From Paenibacillus tyrphae (lineage in GTDB: Bacteria > Bacillota > Bacilli > Paenibacillales > NBRC-103111): DNA of 64,000 bases. The notes under the pieces are model-generated. The model made no database searches. It was not told the DNA's origin and saw only the letters and a list, made by a program, of their open reading frames with translations. Shown in pieces: positions 34,740-43,516 of this stretch (positions are counted from its first letter, which is position 1; every line of letters starts with the position of its first letter). The DNA lies in NCBI RefSeq assembly GCF_024158745.1, contig NZ_JAMZAW010000005.1:301050-365049 (forward strand), given 5' to 3'. The position numbers and the translations under genes were made by a program.

Positions 34740-35729
34740 TTGTTGTTCAAGGGATTTGGGGGATTCAGGTTGAAAAAGATTTCCGCGCTCGCCGTTGTTT
34801 TGGTTTTTGCTTTGGTCGCTTCGGCTTGCGGCGGCGGAGGGAGCGGGAAGCCGGAGGCGGGGCAGCAGCCTTCGCAGGAACCGGCGTCCCGGACGATTAA
34901 GCACGCTATGGGGGAGACGAAAATCACGGGCACCCCGCAGCGGGTCGTCGTTCTGACAAATCAGGGCACCGAATCGCTGCTGGCGCTGGGCATTAAGCCG
35001 GTAGCCGCTGTGAAATCCTGGATTGGAGATCCGTGGTTTGAGCATATTAAGGAACAGATGGCCGACGTGAAGATGATCGGTGACGAGACGCAGCCGAATG
35101 TCGAGGTCATCGCGACGCTGAAGCCGGATCTGATTCTCGGGACGAAGGTGCGCCAGGAGAAAATTTACCAACAGCTGTCGGCCATCGCGCCTACGGTCTT
35201 TACGGAAAATCTGGGCGACAGCATGATCGACAACTTCAAGCTGTATGCCGCGGCGCTGAACAAAGAAGCCGAAGGCAAGGCCGTGCTGGACGATTACAAC
35301 AAAGCGGTCGAGCAGACCAAAGCGCACTTGGGCGACAAAACGAAAATGCGCGTGTCGCTGGCCCGCTTCCAGCCCGGCAAGGTTCGCGTCTATTACAAGA
35401 ACAATTTCGCCGGAATTATTTTGAGCCAGCTCGGCTTTGCCCGTCCGGACGCTCAGAACAAGGACGATTTCTCCGCGGACATTACGCAGGAGCAAATGAC
35501 CGTGCTCGACGGAGACGTGATGTTCTATTTCGTCTCGGACCGTCAAGGGGACACCGGGGCCAAGAAAACGGCCGAGGAATGGCTGGGCAGCCCGCTCGCG
35601 CAAAACATGAACGTCGTCAAAACGAAACGGGCCTTCGTCGTGAACGAGCCGATCTGGAATACGTCCGGCGGCATTATAGCGGCCAAGCTGCTGCTTGAGG
35701 ACATTCGCAAGCGGTTCGACAGTCTGTAG
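34740..35729 (+). CDS. Iron-siderophore-binding lipoprotein
   Basis: The 329-residue protein has a signal peptide with lipobox ASAC, a Gly/Ser/Pro linker, and the FecB/FhuD fold (GETKITGTPQRVVVLTNQGTE, LGIKPVAAV, PDLILGTK). The TTG at 34740 is 9 bases after AAAGGAG; another TTG at 34767 gives a shorter signal peptide. No permease or ATPase gene follows; it must share those. A Fur box is immediately upstream. Confidence 0.92.
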   Translation: MLFKGFGGFRLKKISALAVVLVFALVASACGGGGSGKPEAGQQPSQEPASRTIKHAMGETKITGTPQRVVVLTNQGTESLLALGIKPVAAVKSWIGDPWFEHIKEQMADVKMIGDETQPNVEVIATLKPDLILGTKVRQEKIYQQLSAIAPTVFTENLGDSMIDNFKLYAAALNKEAEGKAVLDDYNKAVEQTKAHLGDKTKMRVSLARFQPGKVRVYYKNNFAGIILSQLGFARPDAQNKDDFSADITQEQMTVLDGDVMFYFVSDRQGDTGAKKTAEEWLGSPLAQNMNVVKTKRAFVVNEPIWNTSGGIIAAKLLLEDIRKRFDSL

Positions 35730-36198
35730 GTTTGCGCAGGAGTTTTGATGGGAAACTGGATCACATTCTTTTAAATTGCAGGAAATCATCGTATGGATGT
35801 TGAAGTATTTATTGGTGTAGTGACCTCTAGGGAAGCCCCGTAGTAGGCATGGAGCCGGCATATTCCTGGACTTCGATTATAGATTTGGGGCACTCCATTT
35901 TAATGGCACTGCACTTTTGCCTTAACACTAAAGCCAAACTTGCCAAACATCAGGCAAGTTTTTTTGTTTTGGAATAAGCACCTTATAGAGAAGGACCATG
36001 ATGTCGAAATAAAGAACCTGTATTACGGTTAACCGCACCATGAACTATGGTCTTGATCAATTGCGAACGGGCAGGATAGTGAGAAAGCTACCGGATAAAT
36101 GTTATAATATGGACGAAACATATATTCCTAAGCAATGCGAGCTAGTATGTTTTAGAAGTACCAATAAAAAAATCTATAGTAATCTTCCAGGAGGGATC
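35730..36198. other. Gap with a terminator and promoter, no gene seen
   Basis: AACTTGCC/GGCAAGTT at 35932-35964 is a terminator with seven T. A TATAAT lies at 36103 before the DUF4304 gene. No protein gene is evident; the short open frame from 36040 into the DUF4304 gene lacks a ribosome site. Confidence 0.6.
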
Positions 36199-36810
36199 AT
36201 GTTGCAGCAGCTCTTTAGCGATATGATTAAGCAGGACGTAAAGCCGTTCCTTTCCAAGCGTGGCTTCGCAAAGAAGAGTTTGAATTTCAGTAAGATAACA
36301 GAAAGCCTCATCTACATGTTCAATTTCCAAAAATCCTCTGGCAATTCAGCGGACAATGTCATGTTTTATGTGAACTGCGGTATTTATGCAGCGGAGTTGG
36401 CACAGATACAATCGAGAGAGATTCTGACAGCACCCCAAGAAGCGCAGTGTCACTTCAGAGCAAGAATTGGGGAAATTGTTGAGTCTGTTCCAGATCGATT
36501 TTTAATCACTCCTGATACGAATATGGATGATTTAAGAAAAACGCTGCTAAGTGGATTAGAAGAGGTTATTCATTTCTATGATACGATGACCAGTGCCAGA
36601 TCCATTGTTGATTATTATACTTCAGGTCCATTTTTACATCTGGGCGAAGAGAGCTTTCAGTTACTATTACAATCCAATGATGTAACAGCGGCTAAACATT
36701 ATTTGAAGGCTTTGCAGGAAAAGTATGGAACAGAAAAGCGGTGGACCATATTCGAAAATAAATACAAGACCATCTTCAATAAATATGGAGTGGAATTTGA
36801 TAAGCTATAA
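36199..36810 (+). CDS. DUF4304-type protein
   Basis: The 203-residue protein starts LQQLFSDMIKQDVKPFLSKRGF, typical of DUF4304, with an early KSLNFSKITESLIYMFNFQKS stretch and helical end. AGGAGGGATC lies directly before the ATG at 36199. Function is unknown; relatives often sit near toxin-immunity genes. It stands alone and is more AT-rich than flanking genes. Confidence 0.78.
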   Translation: MLQQLFSDMIKQDVKPFLSKRGFAKKSLNFSKITESLIYMFNFQKSSGNSADNVMFYVNCGIYAAELAQIQSREILTAPQEAQCHFRARIGEIVESVPDRFLITPDTNMDDLRKTLLSGLEEVIHFYDTMTSARSIVDYYTSGPFLHLGEESFQLLLQSNDVTAAKHYLKALQEKYGTEKRWTIFENKYKTIFNKYGVEFDKL

Positions 36811-36929
36811 GTCAGCATAGTGAACGTAAGTGAGAAATGATGTGGTGACAAAAAAACTTGATTAACTGACGAGCAGTAAAGCGCGGTGAACGATCTTCGA
36901 GTTGTTAGAGGTGCACCGGCGAACGATTG

Positions 36930-36958
36930 TTGACTTCGCGGTCAAGAATTGATATCAT
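36930..36958 (+). promoter_or_regulatory. Promoter and operator of the TetR gene
   Basis: TTGACTTCGCGGTCAA (36930-36945) is an inverted repeat whose left half is the -35; TATCAT at 36953 is the -10 after 17 bases. The expected RNA start falls on or beside the ATG at 36965. Confidence 0.75.
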
Positions 36959-36964
36959 GGCCCT

Positions 36965-37546
36965 ATGAGCAGACCTAGAGAATTTGATGTCGATCGTGCA
37001 CTGCACCAGTCCATGGAAGTGTTCTGGACGAAAGGCTTTAAGTCGACTTCCTTTGAGGATTTGACCCGTACGACACAGGTTAAGAAGCAAAGTTTGTATT
37101 GCGTATTTGAAGATAAGCGGGCCTTGTTTTTAAAGGCGCTGGCGCTGTATCGCGAACAGAGTATATCGATGCTGGAAGAGCTGGCCTCCCGGGAAGTGTC
37201 CCCCTTGAAAAAGTTGGAGGCTATACGCGATACTGCGTTATGTCAAGGCAACGAAACCATTCATAGAGGATGTCTCGTGGTCAATTCCGCGCTGGAATTC
37301 GGAACCGACGACGAGGAAGTAACCCGCGAAGTAGAGTTGATGTTCGCCAAGGTCGAACAAATACTTGAGAAGATCATCAGCAGCGGTCAGGAGCAGCGGC
37401 TCATTACGACCCGCCATACCAGCCAAGAGCTAGCCGCTTATCTGAACAACGCTCTTCTCGGCGCGAAAATAATGGAGAGATCAGGTGCTTCCCGAGAGCA
37501 GATCGATGCGATCTTGCGTACGTCTTTTGCGATGCTCGAACCTTGA
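36965..37546 (+). CDS. TetR-family regulator, possibly leaderless
   Basis: The 193-residue protein has an N-terminal HTH (SFEDLTRTTQVKKQSLYCVF) and the CLVVNSALEFG motif of the TetR_C_16/YsiA-like group. There is no ribosome site before the ATG; the -10 at 36953-36958 would start RNA at about 36965, so a leaderless message is likely. A nearly equal operator (TTGACTACGTAGTCAA at 37566) precedes the flavin reductase, which it probably controls. Confidence 0.88.
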   Translation: MSRPREFDVDRALHQSMEVFWTKGFKSTSFEDLTRTTQVKKQSLYCVFEDKRALFLKALALYREQSISMLEELASREVSPLKKLEAIRDTALCQGNETIHRGCLVVNSALEFGTDDEEVTREVELMFAKVEQILEKIISSGQEQRLITTRHTSQELAAYLNNALLGAKIMERSGASREQIDAILRTSFAMLEP

Positions 37547-37565
37547 TCTTTTTTTTACGAAGTTT

Positions 37566-37581
37566 TTGACTACGTAGTCAA
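37566..37581. promoter_or_regulatory. Second copy of the TetR operator, before the flavin reductase
   Basis: TTGACTACGTAGTCAA is a perfect 16-base palindrome with the same half site TTGACT as the TetR-gene operator at 36930. Confidence 0.75.
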
Positions 37582-37740
37582 TAAAGGAATGAGATTGAAG
37601 GAGGTGGTTCTCCGGGATTATCCAAATACATGAATAAAAATCCGAATTCAAGATGCTGTTTGTAGCTTTATTAACGCTGATGCCAACATGTTAACACATT
37701 AACATAATTTAACAAAATATAATTTAATTTGGAGGTTGTT

Positions 37741-38781
37741 ATGAGTAATTCTCAATCTGTTCAAGCCTTGTTCGAACCGTTCGCAGCCGGAAAAATGACT
37801 CTGTCTAATCGTATCGTGATGGCACCGATGACCCGGCAATTTTCGCCGGACGGTGTGCCAGGCTCGGAGGTGGCCGCCTATTACCGCCGCAGGGCCGAAA
37901 ACGGTGTCGGACTTATCGTGACGGAAGGTACGGTGATCAATCATCCGGATTCGTCCAATTCCGCCAACGTACCGCATTTCTATGGCGAAGCTGCATTAAA
38001 CGGTTGGGCAAACGTAGTGACTGAGGTACACGAGGCGGGCGGACGGATTATACCGCAGATTTGGCATATGGGAGCGCGAGGCCATGTAGGCGATTATTCG
38101 GAATCGGAAATCGCCGCAATCGTCCAAGGCTTCGCACAGGCAGCATCCGAAGCCAAGCGGCTTGGCTTCGACGGCATCGAGCTCCACGGTGCGCATGGAT
38201 ATTTGATCGACCAATTCTTCTGGGAGAAAACCAACACGCGAACCGACAGCTATGGCGGCGACATGGTTGCGCGCACCCGCTTTGCAGTAGAGGTTATCGA
38301 AGCTTGCCGCCGTGCCGTCGGACCGGAATTCCCAATCGTGTTTCGTTTCTCGCAATGGAAGGCGAGTGACTACACAGCGAAATTGGCTGAAACGCCGGAG
38401 CTACTGGAACAGTTCCTGGCGCCCTTGGTCGACGCGGGTGTTGATATTTTCCACTGCTCAACGCGCCGTTTCTGGGAGCCGGAGTTCGAAGGCTCCAATC
38501 TGAATCTTGCCGGGTGGACAAAAAAGTTGACAGGGAAACCGACGATTACGGTCGGATCGGTTGGTCTGGATGGCGATTTTATGAGTCTCTTTACCGAAGG
38601 AAAGGGAGCCAATAATGCGAAGATCGACGGGTTAATTGAGAGGCTGGAACGACAAGAATTTGATCTGGTAGCCGTAGGTCGCGCATTATTGGTGGACCCT
38701 CTTTGGGCAAACAAGATCCGCGACGGCCGAACAGCCGAATTGGTCCCCTTTACGACTGAAGCAGTGAAAACACTTCATTAA
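37741..38781 (+). CDS. Old yellow enzyme-type flavin reductase
   Basis: The 346-residue FMN enzyme (NADH:flavin oxidoreductase family) reduces double bonds or nitro groups. Motifs: LSNRIVMAPMTR, GVGLIVTEGT, ELHGAHGYLIDQFFW and RTDSYGG. Between QIWHMGA and SESEIAAIVQGF about 25 residues usual in the family are missing, which shortens the substrate loop. GGAGG is 5 bases before the ATG at 37741. The upstream TetR and operator suggest induction by electrophiles. Confidence 0.92.
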   Translation: MSNSQSVQALFEPFAAGKMTLSNRIVMAPMTRQFSPDGVPGSEVAAYYRRRAENGVGLIVTEGTVINHPDSSNSANVPHFYGEAALNGWANVVTEVHEAGGRIIPQIWHMGARGHVGDYSESEIAAIVQGFAQAASEAKRLGFDGIELHGAHGYLIDQFFWEKTNTRTDSYGGDMVARTRFAVEVIEACRRAVGPEFPIVFRFSQWKASDYTAKLAETPELLEQFLAPLVDAGVDIFHCSTRRFWEPEFEGSNLNLAGWTKKLTGKPTITVGSVGLDGDFMSLFTEGKGANNAKIDGLIERLERQEFDLVAVGRALLVDPLWANKIRDGRTAELVPFTTEAVKTLH

Positions 38782-38830
38782 GACACATTTTTGACAGATA
38801 CTGAGCAGGAGTCCTTGCTATAGCGCAGCA

Positions 38831-38876
38831 AAAACGGCAATCCGAAGGAGGCGCTGCTTCCCGGACTGCCGTTTTC
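38831..38876. terminator. Bidirectional terminator
   Basis: AAAACGGCAATCCG pairs with CGGACTGCCGTTTT between the convergent flavin reductase and XRE-cupin genes. Confidence 0.85.
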
Positions 38877-38888
38877 ATTTGCTACGGA

Positions 38889-39449
38889 TTAAGAAGGGTA
38901 GAGGATGATGTTATGGTACATCGTCTTCTGATCCGTTTTATTCGTATAAATATGGCTTTGGTCCGCCGTAAACCGCAGCGCGTCCCCCACCTTCAGCGTG
39001 TACGTCTTCTGCTGGATCGTGATGTCGAGCTCGCCCTGCATCATCAAAATGTACTCTTCGATCCCCTCGTTATGCGGCTCCGAAATGTGGGTGCAGTTCG
39101 CTTCCATCTCTACCGTATAAATTTCAAAGCGCTTCTGCTGGTCGAACGGAACGAGCGGGAACGCACGGTACCGGCCCTCTTCCTCCACAAAAGGCTCCAA
39201 ATTCTCAAAGCGGAAATGCGTCACCTTGGCCGGTTCTTCTTCGATCAGAGACGTAAACGAAATGCGCAGCCCGTTCACGATTTTCCACAGAATCGAGATC
39301 GTCGGATTCGAGTCCCCGCGTTCGATTTGTCCGAGCATCGCTTTGCTGACCCCCGTCAGCTCCGCTACTTGGTCGAGGCTCAGCGAGCGGGCCTTGCGGA
39401 TGGCCTGAAGGCTTTTGCCGATTTTCTTATGAATTTGTTCGTGCTCCAT
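38889..39449 (-). CDS. XRE-family regulator with cupin domain
   Basis: The 186-residue protein joins an HTH (SLDQVAELTGVSKAMLGQIERG, residues 22-45) to a cupin (HNEGIEEYILMMQGELDITI and LKVGDALRFTADQSHIY, residues 105-180). Such regulators sense small ligands and often control amino-acid or amine catabolism. It is divergent from tdh-kbl and is a good candidate for their regulator. Confidence 0.92.
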   Translation of the reverse strand: MEHEQIHKKIGKSLQAIRKARSLSLDQVAELTGVSKAMLGQIERGDSNPTISILWKIVNGLRISFTSLIEEEPAKVTHFRFENLEPFVEEEGRYRAFPLVPFDQQKRFEIYTVEMEANCTHISEPHNEGIEEYILMMQGELDITIQQKTYTLKVGDALRFTADQSHIYTNKTDQKTMYHNIILYPS

Positions 39450-39665
39450 GATATCCTCCCATGCTGCTTTACTCTCTCCATTATAAACGAACGGTGGTTG
39501 CGCACAACGTTTCCGTGTGGACTTGCCGGAGGGAAGAAAAATTTTTTTCCAAGGTGCCGATCTAACCTATGTACAATATCACGTACATATGTATAATATA
39601 GTGTAAGTACATCATAGCGCACAATGGTTTATTATATTATACAACATCCGGCGGAGGGATGCACG

Positions 39666-40772
39666 ATGGGAACAACGATGATAGGGCTTGTGAAGGAAAA
39701 GCGGGCGTTCGGCGCGGTATTGAAGGAGGTTCCCGTTCCGGTGTGCGGTCCCGATGAAGTGCTGGTCCGGGTGAAAACGACTTCAATCTGCGGTACGGAT
39801 TTACATATTTACCAATGGGACGCCTGGGCCGAGCAAACGGTGGTCACGCCTAACGTATTCGGCCATGAGTTCGCGGGCGTTGTAGAAGCCGTAGGCAGCC
39901 GGGTCACGAACGTGAAGCTCGGGGACCGCATCTCGGCGGAAGGGCATATCGTCTGCGGCGTCTGCAAGGCCTGCCGGACCGGCAACGCGCACGTCTGCCC
40001 GAACACGAGAAGCTTCGGCATTACGGCGCCGGGTTGCTTCGCCGACTATGCGGTCGTCAAAGCGACCAACGTGATTCACAACGACCTGCAGCTGCCCTTC
40101 GAGCTCGCTTGCTTGCAGGACCCGCTGGGCAACGCCGTACAGACAGTGCTTTCCGGCGACATCGTCGGAAAGTCGGTCGCAGTCATCGGCACCGGACCGA
40201 TCGGCTTGATGGCGGTAGCGGTGGCCAAAGCGTGCGGAGCGGGCACGGTGATGGCGGTGGACGTAAACGCTTACCGCTTGGGACTGGCCCGAACGATGGG
40301 AGCGGACGTAACGATCAACAGCAAGGAGACGTCCATGGTGCAGGCGATAATGGAGCATACCGGCGGGGAAGGGGCGGAGGTAGTGCTGGAAATGTCCGGC
40401 CATCCAGACGCGATCCGCGGCGGATTCGAAGCGGCAGCTCCGGCAGCCCGCGTCTCGCTGCTGGGCATCCCGACCCGGGAGGTTTCGCTTGACCTGTCGC
40501 GGCATATTATTTTTAAGGGAATTCGCGTGGAAGGCATCACCGGCCGGCGCATGTACCAGACCTGGTACCAGCTCAAGGGCTTGCTCGACCGGGCGCGGAT
40601 CGATCTGAAGCCGCTCATTTCGCACACTTTTACACTGGATCAGTATGAGGAAGCTTTTGCGCTCGCGGCTTCCGGTCAATGCGGCAAAATCGTATTTCAC
40701 CACGACACAGATACACAATCAACCAATAAGGGGGAGCTCGTTCATGGTCAATTGGAACTCACTGCGGGATGA
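39666..40772 (+). CDS. tdh: L-threonine 3-dehydrogenase
   Basis: The 368-residue zinc alcohol-dehydrogenase-type enzyme oxidises threonine to 2-amino-3-ketobutyrate. Catalytic zinc ligands are in CGTDLHIY and GHEFAG; the structural zinc site is CGVCKACRTGNAHVC. The NAD fold has GTGPIGLMAVAVAKACGAG. ATG at 39666 follows GGAGG at 8 bases. The C-terminus runs 20 residues past the usual end and overlaps kbl by 29 bases, so the pair is translationally linked. Confidence 0.95.
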   Translation: MGTTMIGLVKEKRAFGAVLKEVPVPVCGPDEVLVRVKTTSICGTDLHIYQWDAWAEQTVVTPNVFGHEFAGVVEAVGSRVTNVKLGDRISAEGHIVCGVCKACRTGNAHVCPNTRSFGITAPGCFADYAVVKATNVIHNDLQLPFELACLQDPLGNAVQTVLSGDIVGKSVAVIGTGPIGLMAVAVAKACGAGTVMAVDVNAYRLGLARTMGADVTINSKETSMVQAIMEHTGGEGAEVVLEMSGHPDAIRGGFEAAAPAARVSLLGIPTREVSLDLSRHIIFKGIRVEGITGRRMYQTWYQLKGLLDRARIDLKPLISHTFTLDQYEEAFALAASGQCGKIVFHHDTDTQSTNKGELVHGQLELTAG

Positions 40773-41922
40773 ATTGGAGCAGGCGAAGCAGGAAGGACGG
40801 TATCGTCCGATTACGGTCTGGGAGAGCCGCTCGGGTACTTGGATGACGCTGAACGGCCGCCGGCTGCTGCAGATGTCTTCGAACAACTATCTGGGGCTGA
40901 CCGATCACCCGGACTTGAAGGAAGCGGCTATCCGGGCCATCGAGCAGTACGGCGTCGGCAGCGGCTCGGTGCGCACCATTACGGGTACGCTCGACATTCA
41001 CGACCGGCTGGAGCAGGAGCTGGCCCGGTTTAAGGGGACGGAAGCGGCGCTCGTGTTCCAATCCGGATTTACGACGAATCAAGGCGTGCTCGCGTCCATT
41101 CTCGGTCCCGACGATGTCGTCATCAGCGATGAGCTGAACCATGCGAGCATCATCGACGGCATCCGGCTGACGAAAGCGCACCGGAAAATATTCGCGCACA
41201 AAGATATGGACCAACTGGAAGCCGTGCTCAAGGAAAGCACAGGGTTTAAAAAGCGCGTCGTCGTGACGGACGGAGTATTCAGCATGGACGGCGATATTGC
41301 CCCGCTGCCGCACATTGTGGAGCTGGCGGAGAAATACGACGCCTTCGTTTACGTTGACGACGCCCATGCGAGCGGCGTGCTCGGCAAGAACGGCAAAGGC
41401 TCGACCGACCACTTCGGGCTGCACGGGCGGGTACACATCCAGGTGGGCACGCTGTCCAAAGCCGTCGGCGCGGTCGGGGGTTACGTCGCGTGCGACCAGG
41501 TATTGAAGGATTATCTGATTCATAAAGCCCGTCCGTTTCTGTTCAGCACGTCGCAGACGCCTGCGGTGGCGGCCACCTGCCTCGCGGCGATTCAAGTGCT
41601 CAAGCAAAGCGACGAGCTGATCAAGAAGCTGTGGGCGAACGCGTCGTATTTCCGCTCGAAGGTGCAGGCGCTCGGATTCGATACGGGCGGAAGCGAGACA
41701 CCGATTGTTCCGGTCATCGTGGGGGACCCGGCGAAGACGATGCGCTTCTCCGACCTGCTGCTGGAGGAAGGCATCTTCGCACAAGGCATCGTCTATCCGA
41801 CTGTTGCGATGGACAAAGGCCGGGTACGGTTTATCGTAACCGCAGGGCATACGCAGGAGGATCTCGATTTCGCGTTGAACGCGCTGGAGCGCGCGGGCAA
41901 GCAGTTGGGATTGCTGGGGTAA
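40744..41922 (+). CDS. kbl: Glycine C-acetyltransferase
   Basis: The 392-residue PLP enzyme cleaves 2-amino-3-ketobutyrate with CoA into glycine and acetyl-CoA. Motifs: SSNNYLGLTDHPDLKEA, GSGSVRTITGT, DDAHASGVLG, and the PLP lysine in GTLSKAVGAVGGYV. GGGGGAG precedes the ATG at 40744. With Tdh it gives glycine for the riboswitch-controlled operons in the same window. Confidence 0.95.
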   Translation: MVNWNSLRDELEQAKQEGRYRPITVWESRSGTWMTLNGRRLLQMSSNNYLGLTDHPDLKEAAIRAIEQYGVGSGSVRTITGTLDIHDRLEQELARFKGTEAALVFQSGFTTNQGVLASILGPDDVVISDELNHASIIDGIRLTKAHRKIFAHKDMDQLEAVLKESTGFKKRVVVTDGVFSMDGDIAPLPHIVELAEKYDAFVYVDDAHASGVLGKNGKGSTDHFGLHGRVHIQVGTLSKAVGAVGGYVACDQVLKDYLIHKARPFLFSTSQTPAVAATCLAAIQVLKQSDELIKKLWANASYFRSKVQALGFDTGGSETPIVPVIVGDPAKTMRFSDLLLEEGIFAQGIVYPTVAMDKGRVRFIVTAGHTQEDLDFALNALERAGKQLGLLG

Positions 41923-41928
41923 AAGGGG

Positions 41929-41976
41929 AAATAGCAAGCGGCCGTCTCTCAGAGGAGAAGCGGCCGCTTGCTATTT
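41929..41976. terminator. Strong bidirectional terminator
   Basis: AAATAGCAAGCGGCCG pairs with CGGCCGCTTGCTATTT between kbl and the convergent GH18 gene. Confidence 0.92.
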
Positions 41977-41983
41977 TGCTATT

Positions 41984-43021
41984 TTATTTCAGTCCCGCCG
42001 AGACGGCTTCCCAAAATCTTTGATCTTCCATTCCCATAGCGTATATTGATACGCCGGCAAGCCAGTAGGTTTTGGTATATTGCGTCTTTTGCTTGATCGA
42101 TGCCTCGTCCTCATACCAAACGACATGCTTCGCTCCGTCCGTATCCGTGTAGTTGAAATACATTGAACCCGTAACGGCATCCCGTATCGGGGTTGCTTTG
42201 GTGGAAGCGAGCAGCTTGGGCATATCTTTCCATTCGATTAATCGATTGCTTTTGTTCGTCGGGTCGGACAAGTTCCAGTCATTGCCGTACGCCGGAATCC
42301 CCATTAGCACCTTCTCCGAAGGAACATACGTGATCGCGAAGTGGAGGGAGGCTTCGATCCACGGATTGCTCGCGACCGACCCCGGATCGCTCCACACGCC
42401 ATGCTCGTCGTAGGTCATCACCTGGATGACGTCCGCCGCTTTGCCCAGTTCCTCAAAATCAAAAGCGCCCGTCCACGAATCCGACGGATCGTCCTCCGAC
42501 TTGGCGGGAACCGAGACCATGGTCAGGAATCCGTTTGCCTTCATTTTGCCGGCAACCTCTTGAACGAATTTCGTCATCGCCGCGCGATCCTCCGGCAAAA
42601 CCGCTTCGAAGTCGATGTTAATCCCTTTGTATTTATTTTTTTTCACCAGATTGAGCATATTTTTGATCAAGTTGCTTTTGGCTGTCGGGTTCGTCAGGAC
42701 ATTGTGCGCGATATTGCTGTCCCAATCGTGATCGCGGTAATTGGACACCAGGGCGTAAGGCAGCACCTTCACCGAATTGGCGTAGTTCACGGCTTGCGTC
42801 GGTACCTTGCCGACAATATTTCCGTTGATATCGGTATTAAACGTGTCTGTGGAAATTTGATTCATGTAGCTGTGAAACTTAGGAAAAGCTTCGGTAGAAT
42901 CCTCCGTATAATAACCGAGAACCGTTGGGGCCGCCGCGTAAGATGTTGTCACGCTGACGGAGAGCGTGGATGCTAATAAAGCCGTGACGGCAAGAGCCTT
43001 AAGCGCCTTTCTGTAATTCAT
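41984..43021 (-). CDS. Secreted GH18-family protein
   Basis: The 345-residue protein has a signal peptide (MNYRKALKALAVTALLAS, cut near SYAA) and a glycoside hydrolase 18 barrel of the spore-germination/chitinase type, with the catalytic Glu in GINIDFEAV and later WEAVSAGL. There is no LysM domain, unlike SleL/YaaH. It may cut peptidoglycan or chitin-like chains outside the cell. AGGAGG precedes the ATG. Confidence 0.9.
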   Translation of the reverse strand: MNYRKALKALAVTALLASTLSVSVTTSYAAAPTVLGYYTEDSTEAFPKFHSYMNQISTDTFNTDINGNIVGKVPTQAVNYANSVKVLPYALVSNYRDHDWDSNIAHNVLTNPTAKSNLIKNMLNLVKKNKYKGINIDFEAVLPEDRAAMTKFVQEVAGKMKANGFLTMVSVPAKSEDDPSDSWTGAFDFEELGKAADVIQVMTYDEHGVWSDPGSVASNPWIEASLHFAITYVPSEKVLMGIPAYGNDWNLSDPTNKSNRLIEWKDMPKLLASTKATPIRDAVTGSMYFNYTDTDGAKHVVWYEDEASIKQKTQYTKTYWLAGVSIYAMGMEDQRFWEAVSAGLK

Positions 43022-43516
43022 ATCATTTTCCTCCTCTATTATCGTGCTTGATTTGCTGTTCAGATGTGGGGCGTACGGGCTCTGCTACAAATGTATAGCA
43101 CATCACCTCCTGTTAAAGTTAAACTAACCTTTTTACCGAATTCCTTTATTATCCATTATTTTAACTCTAAAATATATTTCGACAGCACCTGACGAATAGT
43201 TTATAGCTTCACAAAAACGACATGTTCCTTATATTTGCACCTCGCGTCTTGTCGCAATTATTAGATATCCAGGTATGCTAGAATTTTATAGAGAACGGAG
43301 CTTTATTCAGCAGGAATTTTTTTGGGGGGGGATGGGATTACATGGAATCGATAAACTATGGGCGGAATGACCTTTGGCGACGAACTCATCTGGCGGGCGC
43401 TTTTCCATGGAATCGATGTGGATTTCCTTGTGATTGAGGGCCCCGTGGCAAAGGCGATCAAGCCTTGGGGGCCCTTCAAAACGGCGAGCCTGGAAACGGT
43501 GATCAAGCAAACGAAA
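43022..43516. other. Gap with no secure gene
   Basis: On the minus strand a short 26-codon frame (43023-43103) starts directly after AGGAGG, too close for a normal start, and ends two bases before the GH18 ATG. From 43358 a plus-strand frame reads GDELIWRALFHGIDVDFLVIEGPVAK to about 43516, then runs antisense into the phosphodiesterase gene; it may be a gene fragment, but I do not recognise it. Confidence 0.4.

Noticed and set aside
35760..35930. Possible insertion-sequence end
   Set aside because: Some strings look like IS ends, but no terminal inverted repeats, target duplication or transposase fragment could be found.
43023..43103. 26-codon leader frame before the GH18 gene
   Set aside because: AGGAGG almost touches its start codon, so efficient initiation is unlikely; the AGGAGG nearer to the GH18 ATG is normal.
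43303..43506. Two overlapping 67-residue minus-strand frames
   Set aside because: They have different frames over the same bases, no ribosome site, and no recognisable domain.
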